A stretch of 17,741 bases of DNA from Candidatus Hodarchaeota archaeon (GCA_016839955.1 JAEOTI010000076.1:1-17741); one strand, 5' to 3'; numbered from the stretch's first letter, positions 1 through 9,441 are shown. A program made the numbers and translations. Notes: generated by a model not told the origin, from the sequence alone.

Positions 1-2
1 CA

Positions 3-125
3 CCCCATAAGATGGAAGACGAATGGGCAACCAATTGTCTCATGATATCTTACAAAGGCGACTATGGAACCCCTATTCGCTGTAACTTAATATATAAATC
101 TTTCGACAACCATTACACTGGTTAG
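3..125 (+). CDS. Possible 3' end of an unidentified gene (partial)
   Basis: A frame is open from the window edge to a TAG stop at 123-125. It encodes about 40 residues of ordinary composition, with sequence such as MISYKGDYGTPIRCNLIYKS near its end. It lies on the same strand as the helicase gene 75 bases further on, so it could be the last part of the preceding gene. I do not recognise a family, and a fragment this short could also be open by chance. The upstream sequence is needed to decide. Confidence 0.35.
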   Translation, partial: PHKMEDEWATNCLMISYKGDYGTPIRCNLIYKSFDNHYTG

Positions 126-185
126 ATTCCTAAAATGTCAATTCACTGTCTTGGAGGAAGAATTGAAGGTTTCTTCTTACTTTTC

Positions 186-197
186 AAATATATAAGG
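186..197 (+). promoter_or_regulatory. Candidate TATA box of the helicase-phosphoesterase unit
   Basis: The sequence AAATATATAAGG resembles an archaeal TATA box. An archaeal start site about 26 bases downstream would fall near 215-220, just before the ATG at 225. This suggests a nearly leaderless transcript and argues for the ATG at 225 over the GTG at 201. The call rests on sequence similarity and spacing only. Confidence 0.4.
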
Positions 198-200
198 TAA

Positions 201-2501
201 GTGAGTAATCATAACCGAGAACTAATGGCAGTCGGAAAGCGTGGTAAGAGAAAACCCGAAAAAAAGGAAAAAGTCAAGAAGCTCATCTACTATTCACCAA
301 ATCTAGCATCCCTCCTTAGTGGCTTTTTTTCCAAAGTTGAACCACCGAAGGCTGATTATTCAGCTGTCTCTTATGCCAGAAGTCTGGATGAATACTCTCT
401 AGAGGCATTCGACGACTTCCCCGAAGATGAGCAACCGTTAATCGAGCTGGAGCTCTTTAATAGCTCTGGGTATCAATTCTTCATGTTCTTTCGAGATTTA
501 GGTGGAGGAAAAACCACCGTGGCCCAGCGAGCCATCCGGAATTATATGTTGAAACTGGATAAACCTGCCCTTTCCTTTGTTCACAGTCGCCCTATGGGGG
601 AAGTCCAAAAAGAGAAATTTCTCGATGATAGTGAGTTATTGAAAGACACTCTCTGTCGTGTTATTACTTATTTCCATGGCAATAAGAGAGAAAATCGGGA
701 AATACGAGAGAGCTCATTGGACCATACATTCATCATTACTACGCCATTCATGTACGCAGGATCATTGACGCATTTCGCACCTATGATTAGTTCAGACCAT
801 TTAGAATTCCTCAAAGGCCTCAAAGATCCTGAGGCATGGCAAGACATATTCACGACTAAAGGTACCGACTGGGCGCAGGCATTGATGTCCCCTTCGGTCG
901 TGTTTATTGATGAAGTGGATTCGTTTCCCCAATCAACCCTCTATTGTCTCGCAGTTATAGTCCGGCTTCTAATTCGGAAAAATCCTGATCTGAAGGTAAT
1001 CCTGGCGTCAGGAACTATCCCCAATCCTGATGATCTTGCAAAATTGTTTTTTGGCCCAGAAAGCGAATACTTACCAATCTTTGGCACAGGCCGCCAAGGA
1101 CATTCCACTGTGGACGTCTTTTTTGAAGATAAAAAGCATCAATTACTTCGCGAAAGTATTCAAGCAATTAAATCTTACATCCGAGAGGAAATTCAACCTC
1201 TAGATCCTGAGAATTTACCCCTAGATTTCCACCCTGACAAGTGTGTTATAATCATTAATGACAAGAAAGAAATCCTCATTCGTGAAAATATCGGGGAGTT
1301 CGATGACTTCTTTATTACCCTTCATGGGGATATGACCCCTGATGAGATCGCAGACCAAATGAAAGCGTTTCGGGATAATCCCCTGAAAATCTGTTTGGTG
1401 ACCACTGACATCATTCACGCAGGCTTTGATCCCGCGAATGTCGTTTGGGGTATTTTTTATGGTCTCCCCTTCAGTAGACGCGCGTTTATTCAACGAAGAC
1501 ACAGGATCATTCGCAATCCCAAGCAAAAAAGCCATATTGACATTATTCTCCGTTCATCAAATCAAGATGAACAACTTCTCGCAGAAAGTGAAGACGGCTT
1601 ACGCAACTATGTCTTTCAAAAGGAACGACCTCCGTATTTAATCCCTCCATATACCCCACTAATACTCCAATATGCCATTGCGTTTGGCCTAGTCTTTGGG
1701 TATTGGGATATAATGGAGATACTCACTTCTTTCATTGATAATCCTTACACTCATCCATGTTTTCTTCAAGATTTGCAACGAGCATACCTAGAATTACTTA
1801 TTGATGATATTATTGCCCAAGCTCCCCGTGGAATGATTCGGCCGACCAAGCAAACAAAAGATTGGATATGTAACTTTCCGAAACGGTTTGATGCGGATCT
1901 CTATAATGTGGTTCTGAAGGAAAAAGACGGAAAGGAAAAGATTTTAGGAAGAATAAGTTTTTCTCGTCTACAGCGATATTCTCTTCCAGGTCAGACTGTA
2001 CCTTTTATTGATGGCAATTATATCGTTGATAAAATTGATCGAGAGAACCAAATAGTATGTGTGACTAAGGGTATTCAAGAACTATATTATTACAGAAATG
2101 AAATTAGCTATTCCTACAACGTGATCAAAATTCTAGCTCATGATCTTATATCAGGGATAAAATTAGTTGAGATTCTTAAAGAAGAATATGTCTCACGAGT
2201 GGATAGACGAACGAGAATACAAGATCTAGACCAATTTTCTGCATGGAAGAAATATGTTGCACTTTCTATCCCAAGCACTCTCACGTCAGAGGTGACAGAA
2301 AAGATATCTCAGGTGTACCATCAACTTAACCTTGATTCATCCCTGATTAAAACACAATCCACTCTTGATGACCAGCTGGGAAAAGGGACTCTATTAATCG
2401 ATACAACAAAACTCAATTTAGCCTATTTACTTTATAAATATTGGATTATTCATGCAGATAACCAAGATACAGGAGAAAAAGAGGAGAAAGAGTCATCATG
2501 A
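201..2501 (+). CDS. Superfamily 2 DNA/RNA helicase
   Basis: This is a 766-residue ATP-dependent helicase. Visible motifs in order are: motif I RDLGGGKTT (98-106), motif II FIDEVD (235-240), motif III ASGTIPNP (269-276), motif V TDIIHAGFD (402-410) and motif VI QRRHRIIRN (431-439). Together these cover both RecA-like domains. A later stretch (about 580-645) looks like the beta-rich domain that follows the core in Hrq1/MrfA-type helicases, which is a tentative match. The N-terminus is lysine-rich. It starts at GTG 201 as drawn, but ATG 225 (residue 9) is as likely because the TATA-like box sits at 186-197. Its stop overlaps the phosphoesterase start by four bases (ATGA), so the two are probably co-translated. 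Cas3 was considered, but there is no HD domain and no adjacent effector genes. A role in DNA repair or antiviral defence is inferred from the partner gene and neighbourhood. Confidence 0.85.
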   Translation: MSNHNRELMAVGKRGKRKPEKKEKVKKLIYYSPNLASLLSGFFSKVEPPKADYSAVSYARSLDEYSLEAFDDFPEDEQPLIELELFNSSGYQFFMFFRDLGGGKTTVAQRAIRNYMLKLDKPALSFVHSRPMGEVQKEKFLDDSELLKDTLCRVITYFHGNKRENREIRESSLDHTFIITTPFMYAGSLTHFAPMISSDHLEFLKGLKDPEAWQDIFTTKGTDWAQALMSPSVVFIDEVDSFPQSTLYCLAVIVRLLIRKNPDLKVILASGTIPNPDDLAKLFFGPESEYLPIFGTGRQGHSTVDVFFEDKKHQLLRESIQAIKSYIREEIQPLDPENLPLDFHPDKCVIIINDKKEILIRENIGEFDDFFITLHGDMTPDEIADQMKAFRDNPLKICLVTTDIIHAGFDPANVVWGIFYGLPFSRRAFIQRRHRIIRNPKQKSHIDIILRSSNQDEQLLAESEDGLRNYVFQKERPPYLIPPYTPLILQYAIAFGLVFGYWDIMEILTSFIDNPYTHPCFLQDLQRAYLELLIDDIIAQAPRGMIRPTKQTKDWICNFPKRFDADLYNVVLKEKDGKEKILGRISFSRLQRYSLPGQTVPFIDGNYIVDKIDRENQIVCVTKGIQELYYYRNEISYSYNVIKILAHDLISGIKLVEILKEEYVSRVDRRTRIQDLDQFSAWKKYVALSIPSTLTSEVTEKISQVYHQLNLDSSLIKTQSTLDDQLGKGTLLIDTTKLNLAYLLYKYWIIHADNQDTGEKEEKESS

Positions 2502-3217
2502 AGCAATTTTTTGAGACACGCTATTATGAATATCTGGAAAAGTACGATTTTATCATTGGAAGCATTGCGGATCTCCATTTAAATGGTACTCCCCTGATTT
2601 TGTATGGAGAGGAGGTTGAACCTGAAAAATACTTCCGAATGATAGTTGAACCCCTTCAAGATGTATCAGTAATAGTTTTACAAGGGGATATAATCGATCG
2701 AATAGGTACATCTGATTTTACCGAATCGAAAAAGCAGTTACACATCTTATTCGAAATCCTCGATGAGTTTAACCTTATTGCTAAAACAGTGATCATCCTG
2801 GGAAATCATGATTATGATGCCCGCTATTTCCTTTGGCGAAAACCCCTGCTGATCCGACCATACGTCCGAATGTCTTTGTACCCCTTTCAAGATGTCATTA
2901 TCCACCATGGAGATAATCTTGGATTAGAATCTTTGATGAGAAAGCGAGTATTATTGGACTCTGATATTCAGAAATGGCGAGAGAACTTAACACGTCCTAT
3001 TGGAGGAAAATTGGTTCGTCCTCATGATGTCATCATTGTGGGGCACATACACCGAGGGTACTGTAATCGAAAAGAATATACACTTGCTGTACCATCTGTT
3101 AGAAAGATCCTTGAGTCCGCTTCATATAAGCACCTCGGATATATAGGAATGTTTTTGTTCAGTACTATTGATGTTCTATGGGATTGGAATATTGCTATCG
3201 AATCGCCATTGGCTTAA
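2498..3217 (+). CDS. Calcineurin-like metallophosphoesterase (possible nuclease)
   Basis: This 239-residue protein carries the full set of calcineurin-like phosphoesterase metal-binding motifs: D25-x-H27 (IADLH), GDIIDR (63-68), GNHD (102-105), HHGD (136-139) and GHIHRG (182-187). Such enzymes use two metal ions to cleave phosphomonoesters, phosphodiesters or nucleic acids. The Mre11/SbcD nucleases belong to the superfamily, as do LpxH-type hydrolases. The ATG overlaps the helicase TGA and is preceded by a purine-rich GAGGAG, so the two proteins are expected in similar amounts. Coupling to a helicase favours a nucleic-acid substrate, forming an unwind-and-cut pair, but the sequence does not prove the substrate. 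No capping domain of the Mre11 type is evident, since the protein ends soon after the last motif. Confidence 0.88.
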   Translation: MKQFFETRYYEYLEKYDFIIGSIADLHLNGTPLILYGEEVEPEKYFRMIVEPLQDVSVIVLQGDIIDRIGTSDFTESKKQLHILFEILDEFNLIAKTVIILGNHDYDARYFLWRKPLLIRPYVRMSLYPFQDVIIHHGDNLGLESLMRKRVLLDSDIQKWRENLTRPIGGKLVRPHDVIIVGHIHRGYCNRKEYTLAVPSVRKILESASYKHLGYIGMFLFSTIDVLWDWNIAIESPLA

Positions 3218-3222
3218 ATTTT

Positions 3223-3248
3223 TGAACCAAAGTGTTTATACTGGTTCA
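3223..3248 (+). promoter_or_regulatory. Inverted repeat just after the phosphoesterase stop
   Basis: TGAACCA (3223-3229) and TGGTTCA (3242-3248) are perfect reverse complements separated by 12 bases. The element lies six bases after the stop codon and could be a 3' hairpin or an operator half-site pair. The same GAACCA/TGGTTC arms occur, more tightly spaced, in the palindrome at 11136-11151. Confidence 0.4.
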
Positions 3249-3292
3249 CTTATCAGATTCAGGTAGATAGAGTAATTGTGATAGGATTTTTG

Positions 3293-3308
3293 AAGAAATT
3301 CATTTCTT
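3293..3308. repeat. Short perfect inverted repeat upstream of the STAND gene
   Basis: AAGAAAT (3293-3299) and ATTTCTT (3302-3308) form an inverted repeat with a two-base centre. It lies in the 199-base gap before the NACHT gene and could be a protein-binding site. In AT-rich DNA such repeats also arise by chance. Confidence 0.3.
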
Positions 3309-3387
3309 TTGTGTAACCATCTTTAAATGAGGTAAAATAGTTTAAAGAAGAATACTTCATTCTCTCTAAATGAATTAAATTGATAAA

Positions 3388-3397
3388 CCTAGCTAGG
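3388..3397. promoter_or_regulatory. Palindromic candidate operator of the STAND gene
   Basis: CCTAGCTAGG is a perfect 10-base palindrome 20 bases upstream of the ATG at 3417. An AT-rich TATA candidate (AATTAAATTG, 3373-3382) precedes it, so the palindrome would lie between the promoter and the transcription start, a common repressor position. A regulator site would make sense for a potentially self-toxic defence protein, but this is inferred from position alone. Confidence 0.35.
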
Positions 3398-3416
3398 AAA
3401 ATAGGATTAAACTAAA

Positions 3417-6400
3417 ATGGCTGATGTTTATCCAAAATGCCTTGAGGGAGCTGAACAACGTTTAGAAGAGAATAATCCTAAAGAAGCGGTCGTATTATGT
3501 CGAAATTGTTTAGAAAGCCTTTTAAAAAACATTGTTTTGATTAAAAAGCTTGAAATTAAAACAAAAAAAATAAAATTTTGGAAATTGAATCGAAAATTAT
3601 TCCAAAAGGGCATCTACGATAAATATTGGCATGATGCAATTAAAAACCTGGTTGACAATATTGGTAATCCCGCAGTACATAATGAACGAGAAATCCTTTT
3701 TGAAGAGGCTGTTAGATTTGTCTTACATGTTAAAGAATTCATCAATGTTATTTATCTACCTCTTTTTGAAGATAAAAAACCAGATTTTTTAGAAGAACAT
3801 GATTTTCAACTAGTAGAAGAGTATTTAAATGATTCTCGTGTGATTACTGAAAGAGAACACATTTTTTCAATAAGTACGGGGAGAAGAGTTGATTATACTC
3901 AATTGAAGGTTGAATATAAAGATATATCAGGACAAAGGAAATGGGAAGATGCAATAAAATGGTGGGATGAATCAGGAAAACCAGTGTTAATTCTTGCCGA
4001 GCCAGGACAAGGAAAAACAACTTTAATTAAAGAATTATTCAAACAATCTAAACATAATTTTTTTTCAAAGAGATCAAAATTTATACCTATCATATGTAAA
4101 TTGGGGGATTTCACCTCATTTGAATTTGGTATTAAATGGTTAAGCATTTCGACCTATGGACATTTGAGCGAACCCTTTTTACATAAAAAGGTAGATGAAG
4201 GGAAAGTAATTCTTTTTGCAGATGGTTGGGATGAACTTTCGCCAAAATATAGAACGGAGGCTGAAAGATTTTTATCAGATATTTTGAAGAAGAATAATCA
4301 AATAACCATTACCTCAAGATTTATAGATCATGTACCAACGCTAAAACTTTTTCTGGTGGATAAGGAAAAAGAAATTGAGCTTCAAGTGGGTGAGATAAGA
4401 CCATTAGATTATCATCAGATAATCGAATTCATAAGAAACCGAAATCCGAATATTGGTGATAATGATCTTAAATCATTTCAAAAATCATTCTGGTTATCAG
4501 ACCTAAAAGCAATTCCTTTATGGCTTGATTTATTAGCTTCTTTACCTGATTTTAATCCTGAAAATGAATTAATTGAAATGGATTTACTAACTCATTGGGT
4601 TAACCAGGTTAGATTAAGAGATGAATTCGTTTTTAATGAAATTAGTGAGGTAGAAAGACTCGCATATCTTACTATAAGCCTATCTTTAAGACCAAAGGTA
4701 ACTAAAGATTATATTAAAAGAAAATTTAATTTAACTGATCAAGCTTTTGAAGGATTGTTTTCTGTTGGATGGTTAGTGCCTAGTGGGTTTGATAAAGTCG
4801 AACCTAAGTATGATTTTATACATTTTAGATTACATGAATTCTTAGCTTCCCGTTTTATATCCAAAAATTGGCAAGAATTAGAAGGAGATATTTTTGATAG
4901 AGAAGAAGGCCTTTTGAGTCAAAAAGACAAAGAATTACTATTATCGTATGCATTATTAGATTTGAAATATCGAAATACTCCTCAACATTTATTAGCTGAA
5001 AGAGTATATAACATTGCGGGGGAACCAGGCTGGGAACAGAATGAAGTAATTGATTATGATAGATTACGGGATCCGTTTTTAGCAGGTTACCTATTTCAGA
5101 ACTTAGATTTATCAGAAGAATCCTATCCTTGGATTGAAAAACTGGATTATTTCTTGAATCAGCTTTTCGGGCTGCTCAATATAGAAGAAAGAAGAAAGCT
5201 TATTTTTAGTTATATACCACCTCAATATGCTGTTCGGTCATTCTTGTGCAGAATTCCTCTTATGGCTTTATTTGATGATAATTGTGGTAAAATAATTAAA
5301 TCAATGATTCATCGTCTCAAATTACCTACAGTAATAATTGATAATATACTAGAAATCCTAAGAGATCCTCAAATCATTGAAGATCCAGAATATGAAAAGC
5401 TATTTTTCGATATTTTAGAGAAAAGGTCTTCATTAGGTAAGTGGGAAGGATTCATCATCGAAAGCTTAAATGATTTAATTAAAAAGGGGAGTAATCATGT
5501 TTACAGTGCTTTTTCAATGCTAAATGAAGAACTAAAACGAAATTTATTATTGGAATGGGCTTTCCATCCTGATCCAGAAATAAGAATTTATTCTGCTCGC
5601 AGCATAGGTTGGATAACAAGATTACTGGATAAACAAAGAATTATTGATATATATGAATATTGGATTGAAGAGGAGAACGAAGAAATAAGAGCGGAAGCTT
5701 TAAAGAATCTGATCGATTTCCCAGAATATTTAACTCCATCTATTGTACAAAAAGCAATGGAATTTATGGCAGAAAGGGAAAGAGAGAAAGTTTTTGGTAT
5801 AATTTTGGAAACACACTCTGATTTCAATCCTCAATTAATTGTTAACTTTTTCTTTTCTCTATCTGAAATGAAAAAAATTCATTTTTCTCACGACAAAAGA
5901 TTTCTCAAACTGATAAAATTACCTGAATACTCGGATTTAACAAATTGGTTTATTAAGAATGCACCTCTATGGATCATTATAGATTTCCTAAGTCACTTCT
6001 GTAGTGAAGACACAGGAAAAGACTTAATAAAAATTGTTGAAGTTACTGGCAGTCAAGAAGAGATCAAAGAATGCATTGATCGTCTTTCTTTTACAAATAT
6101 CAACGAGGTACATATTGCTAAGATCCTATTTTCTGATTTTTCTGAATTTCTCGAGTTATTCTTATTGAAACATGATATCTATAATAGATTTCTAAGACCT
6201 CCCCCCTCAATCACCTTAGATGAGTTGTCAATTGTCTTACATGACAGAATATATTTTCTAAATGAACTTAAGAATGAACTGCTGGATAACAAGACATTTG
6301 CCAATATAGATGAAATCATATATCAATTTCTTAGTAATTTCAAGCCTCCCCCCAAAATTCTGGTTCAAGCTGCGTCTTATTCATATTTCACATCGGAATG

Positions 6401-8360
6401 GCTGAATATTCCAATTCTCTTTGATTGGTTTGATGAAATAGTTGGAATTAACGATAATGCGATTCTAGAGAGATATAGTAGATTTTTACAAGAAAATCGA
6501 AATTATTTGGAAAGGAACAAATCAGTTCAGCAAAAAATTCATCATTTAATTATTGAAAAACAAGTTGATACCCCCAAATGGTTTATTCTATACTGTTCCT
6601 TATTAGTAGAAAGCTTTGATCAAAGGGAACTAAAAAACAATGCACTTGAATCTATGAGACAACATGAGGATCCTCTAATTCGTGCAATTAGTTTGAGGTT
6701 ATCCGCAGAAGTATCAGGAGTAGATATTAAAAGTACAATGAACAAAGCATATGTGTCTTTAAGAAAAAAATCAATAAGACCAATAATTAAAGAAAGATTT
6801 GGAATTGATTTGGATAAAGAGGGAATTATTGGAGTAATAAGCATTACTGAAGATGGTATCCAGTTTCCAGAGCTCATCAATTTTGGTTTATTGAGTACAA
6901 GGTATGATAGGATAATACCCAGCTATAAATCTTTAGGCTACCAACTTCAGTTTAGTAGACTATTAGTTCCCACTCATTCTAAGAGCTTTCTTGCTCTCGG
7001 TGCTTATACTGAAAGAAGTACAAAAGAAAGAAATCAGAAAAACATCTTTCAAAAATGGATTTTGGATAAATCCTCTGCTGAAAAAGATAATATTAAAGAA
7101 ATAAATGATTCATCATGGATTATAACTGGACTAAGAGATTCCTGTGATGAAATAAAGCTAGCAGTAATGTTCTATTTAGAAGATTTGATTTTTCAAAACG
7201 TGAGATTTAATCAGAGTACTGAGATAGTTACAGATCTTAAAAATCTCCATGGATATGAGAATGAGATCATTTCATCATTCTCGGTTTTTCTACACTTACT
7301 TCTGGTTACACAGGTAGAAAAAAGCTCAATTATCACTAGTATTAAGCCTACTAAGTTAAACTTACAGGCAATTGTCTGGGCTTTAGGTTCTTCAACAAGT
7401 GATGAGCTAGATCATTCAATATTGCATTTTATCAAAAAATTTGATGAAAAGAGCTTATTTGATTCACTCGATATTTTTAATCCATGGCTAATATTCTACC
7501 CAAAATTGTTTTGGCATTTTTGGGATTTAATCCTTAAATTGAATAAAGAAGAGATTTCCTCACATTTCTTTATCAACAAAGAGCCCAAGCTGATTTATTA
7601 TTTAATGCAGAGTGTAATCTTGACTGGTCAGTGTTTAGATATGATTTTTTTGACATCGGAAGATCTACAATTCTATGAAGGAGTTAAAACTTGGCTGAAA
7701 TATTTAAATTCGAAAATAAATCTTTCTAGAAGAGAAATAACAGAATTTTTATTAAAAGTTGAGAATCACGAAGAAATATCTCTACAACTCTTCGTGCATT
7801 ATTTAAAACTCTCCCTGAAATTAGACTATAACTTACTCCATCAAATGATATCCTTAGACAAACCTGAGTACACAGATTTACGATTTTTACTAATGTTTCA
7901 CACACAACTTGATAAAATTCAACTCAAAAAGCTTTATGGACTTATATTTGATAGTAGTTTTGAAGATTTGAAGTATCAAGCTATAGAAGTCTTTCGATTT
8001 TTCGTTATTGATGAAGAGATCATATACTTTCTAAAAATAATATTCGAGTGGATTTCTAAAAAGCATGACAATGGGATCCTTCCCCCTTCTTTACGAGATT
8101 TCTTCCTTTTTGTAAATAAATGCGAAGTTATTCTTTTAAGAAAGTACTTTGATGAAACAATATCAGAATTAGGGTCTAATATAAGATATTTAATTTCTAA
8201 TACTACTGATAGAGATGTTTTATACCGCTTATTGAATTATTCTGAATCATTCGAGTCTGAAGAATGGGCCAGGGTTTATTCCTATATATACAGAATTCTG
8301 TTCCCTAAAGTATGGTATACCTATCCCAAATTTTGGTCTGATATTATGAAAGAAAATTAG
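3417..8360 (+). CDS. STAND NTPase: HEPN/DUF4145-like domain, NACHT, HEAT-like repeats
   Basis: This is a 1647-residue NLR-like protein. Residues 1-115 are helical and look like a HEPN/DUF4145-type domain (RNCLESLL at 29-36, GNPAVHNE at 83-90); this is a plausible effector, although a clean RxxxxH RNase motif is not seen. The NACHT ATPase follows: Walker A AEPGQGKTT (194-202), Walker B ILFADGWDEL (265-274), the sensor-like TSRF (299-302) and the typical FIHFRLHEFLAS motif (467-478). The remaining roughly 1150 residues are helical with HEAT-like units, for example DPEIRIYSARSIGW, NEEIRAEALKNLID and DPLIRAISLRL. In characterised relatives (Avs and bNACHT proteins) such a region senses phage proteins and activates the N-terminal effector. 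The gene stands alone and is visibly more AT-rich than its left neighbour (15/60 G+C in the sample 5281-5340), using mainly AGA for arginine, which hints at separate acquisition. The triggering ligand cannot be read from sequence. Confidence 0.85.
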   Translation: MADVYPKCLEGAEQRLEENNPKEAVVLCRNCLESLLKNIVLIKKLEIKTKKIKFWKLNRKLFQKGIYDKYWHDAIKNLVDNIGNPAVHNEREILFEEAVRFVLHVKEFINVIYLPLFEDKKPDFLEEHDFQLVEEYLNDSRVITEREHIFSISTGRRVDYTQLKVEYKDISGQRKWEDAIKWWDESGKPVLILAEPGQGKTTLIKELFKQSKHNFFSKRSKFIPIICKLGDFTSFEFGIKWLSISTYGHLSEPFLHKKVDEGKVILFADGWDELSPKYRTEAERFLSDILKKNNQITITSRFIDHVPTLKLFLVDKEKEIELQVGEIRPLDYHQIIEFIRNRNPNIGDNDLKSFQKSFWLSDLKAIPLWLDLLASLPDFNPENELIEMDLLTHWVNQVRLRDEFVFNEISEVERLAYLTISLSLRPKVTKDYIKRKFNLTDQAFEGLFSVGWLVPSGFDKVEPKYDFIHFRLHEFLASRFISKNWQELEGDIFDREEGLLSQKDKELLLSYALLDLKYRNTPQHLLAERVYNIAGEPGWEQNEVIDYDRLRDPFLAGYLFQNLDLSEESYPWIEKLDYFLNQLFGLLNIEERRKLIFSYIPPQYAVRSFLCRIPLMALFDDNCGKIIKSMIHRLKLPTVIIDNILEILRDPQIIEDPEYEKLFFDILEKRSSLGKWEGFIIESLNDLIKKGSNHVYSAFSMLNEELKRNLLLEWAFHPDPEIRIYSARSIGWITRLLDKQRIIDIYEYWIEEENEEIRAEALKNLIDFPEYLTPSIVQKAMEFMAEREREKVFGIILETHSDFNPQLIVNFFFSLSEMKKIHFSHDKRFLKLIKLPEYSDLTNWFIKNAPLWIIIDFLSHFCSEDTGKDLIKIVEVTGSQEEIKECIDRLSFTNINEVHIAKILFSDFSEFLELFLLKHDIYNRFLRPPPSITLDELSIVLHDRIYFLNELKNELLDNKTFANIDEIIYQFLSNFKPPPKILVQAASYSYFTSEWLNIPILFDWFDEIVGINDNAILERYSRFLQENRNYLERNKSVQQKIHHLIIEKQVDTPKWFILYCSLLVESFDQRELKNNALESMRQHEDPLIRAISLRLSAEVSGVDIKSTMNKAYVSLRKKSIRPIIKERFGIDLDKEGIIGVISITEDGIQFPELINFGLLSTRYDRIIPSYKSLGYQLQFSRLLVPTHSKSFLALGAYTERSTKERNQKNIFQKWILDKSSAEKDNIKEINDSSWIITGLRDSCDEIKLAVMFYLEDLIFQNVRFNQSTEIVTDLKNLHGYENEIISSFSVFLHLLLVTQVEKSSIITSIKPTKLNLQAIVWALGSSTSDELDHSILHFIKKFDEKSLFDSLDIFNPWLIFYPKLFWHFWDLILKLNKEEISSHFFINKEPKLIYYLMQSVILTGQCLDMIFLTSEDLQFYEGVKTWLKYLNSKINLSRREITEFLLKVENHEEISLQLFVHYLKLSLKLDYNLLHQMISLDKPEYTDLRFLLMFHTQLDKIQLKKLYGLIFDSSFEDLKYQAIEVFRFFVIDEEIIYFLKIIFEWISKKHDNGILPPSLRDFFLFVNKCEVILLRKYFDETISELGSNIRYLISNTTDRDVLYRLLNYSESFESEEWARVYSYIYRILFPKVWYTYPKFWSDIMKEN

Positions 8361-8510
8361 GTCTTTGTAATTTTCTTCTCCACTGATTAAGATTTAGAAA
8401 GATTTGAATGGAGAGAGTTTAATTTTTAAAGTTGTTTTTGATTTGGGGAAAAACAAAGGAAAAAATTGTATTTTTAGTAAATAATGAATCAAAAATCGTT
8501 TCAAGATTAA

Positions 8511-8520
8511 TTATACTAAC
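8511..8520 (+). promoter_or_regulatory. Candidate TATA box of the GIY-YIG gene
   Basis: TTATACTAAC lies about 50 bases upstream of the ATG at 8567. Initiation about 26 bases downstream, near 8540, would give a leader containing the AAGGGA ribosome-binding site at 8556-8561. The match is modest and no other evidence is available. Confidence 0.3.
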
Positions 8521-8566
8521 CAAAAAATGTTGAAGTCCTTGAGTAGAAGAAATTTAAGGGATACAC

Positions 8567-9379
8567 ATGAAACTTAATGATTTCCTTCACTTGACACCAG
8601 ACCAAATAAATGACACCAAAATGCATTGTGCAATTGGGCACCTGCAAAAAGAACGAGATTCCCCCCTAATTGAATTTTATAACAATAGATTCAAGGAATG
8701 GCAAGAATGTCAAAATAATAAAAACTTTGAAAGAAAATATATCCTTTCACTAATCTATTGTAAACCAGATGAATGGCTATATGCAGGAATTTATGAACGC
8801 CTCTCTGTCGTCAAAGGAGGAGATTGTAAATTTCTGTATGATACTAAATTGTCAAGAATAGGGGAAGAATTTATAGGAAGATTAATGATCTACTTTAGAA
8901 AAGAATTTCGCCAATCTTATCTCATTCTTGAGAACTACATTGAGGATTTGGATATTATCGAGTATCTTCGAGAGAAGAAGACGATTTTGCCCTTCAATGG
9001 TTATGAGAACGTTAATCTTAGTTATCAAGAATTATCAACAATTATTCATAACGACATTGAGTCTTGGAAGACAGCGTTATCCTCCGTGAAAGGGGTATAT
9101 ATCATAACTGATAAAACGAATGGCAAACACTATATTGGTTCAGCATATGGTACGGATTCCTTTTGGCAACGGTGGTCAGACTATATCAGGAGCCTTCATG
9201 GGTATAACAAATCCCTGAGAGAAAAAATCAACGAAAAAGGAAAAGACTACGTACATAACTTTCAATTCAGTATTCTTGAAATAAGGAGTACTACAACAGA
9301 TAATGAAGAAATAATTCAGAGGGAATCCTTTTGGAAAAATGTCTTTCTGACCAGAGAACATGGATATAACGAAAATTAA
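8567..9379 (+). CDS. GIY-YIG nuclease-domain protein
   Basis: The last 100 residues of this 270-residue protein are a complete GIY-YIG nuclease: GVYII at 176-180, HYIGSAYG at 188-195, the catalytic-type arginine in WQRW (R202), the metal-binding glutamate in IQRESFW (E253) and the terminal HGYN (N268). The family cuts one DNA strand per active site and includes homing, repair and restriction enzymes. Residues 1-165 form an uncharacterised N-terminal domain with GRLMIYF and RQSYLILENYI segments, an arrangement I associate with defence-island proteins rather than homing endonucleases. The start has an AAGGGA ribosome-binding site about six bases upstream. It is a single gene, convergent with the PIN-domain gene 60 bases away. 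A role in cutting foreign DNA is an inference. Confidence 0.87.
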   Translation: MKLNDFLHLTPDQINDTKMHCAIGHLQKERDSPLIEFYNNRFKEWQECQNNKNFERKYILSLIYCKPDEWLYAGIYERLSVVKGGDCKFLYDTKLSRIGEEFIGRLMIYFRKEFRQSYLILENYIEDLDIIEYLREKKTILPFNGYENVNLSYQELSTIIHNDIESWKTALSSVKGVYIITDKTNGKHYIGSAYGTDSFWQRWSDYIRSLHGYNKSLREKINEKGKDYVHNFQFSILEIRSTTTDNEEIIQRESFWKNVFLTREHGYNEN

Positions 9380-9422
9380 TAAGATAGATGATGCGTCCAT
9401 CGCGAATAATTCTGTTATCTGA

Positions 9423-9441
9423 AAGATTAAGGGCAAATCTT
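9423..9441. terminator. Small hairpin between convergent genes
   Basis: AAGATT (9423-9428) and AATCTT (9436-9441) can pair around a seven-base loop. The site sits in the 60-base gap between the convergent GIY-YIG and PIN genes and includes the last bases of the PIN stop codon. It could help end transcripts in both directions, though archaeal terminators usually depend on T-runs and this stem is short. Confidence 0.3.

Noticed and set aside
201..2501. Cas3 helicase of a type I system
   Set aside because: The protein lacks an HD domain, is paired with a phosphoesterase, and is 8 kb or more away from the RAMP genes with unrelated defence genes in between. The helicase motifs alone are not specific.
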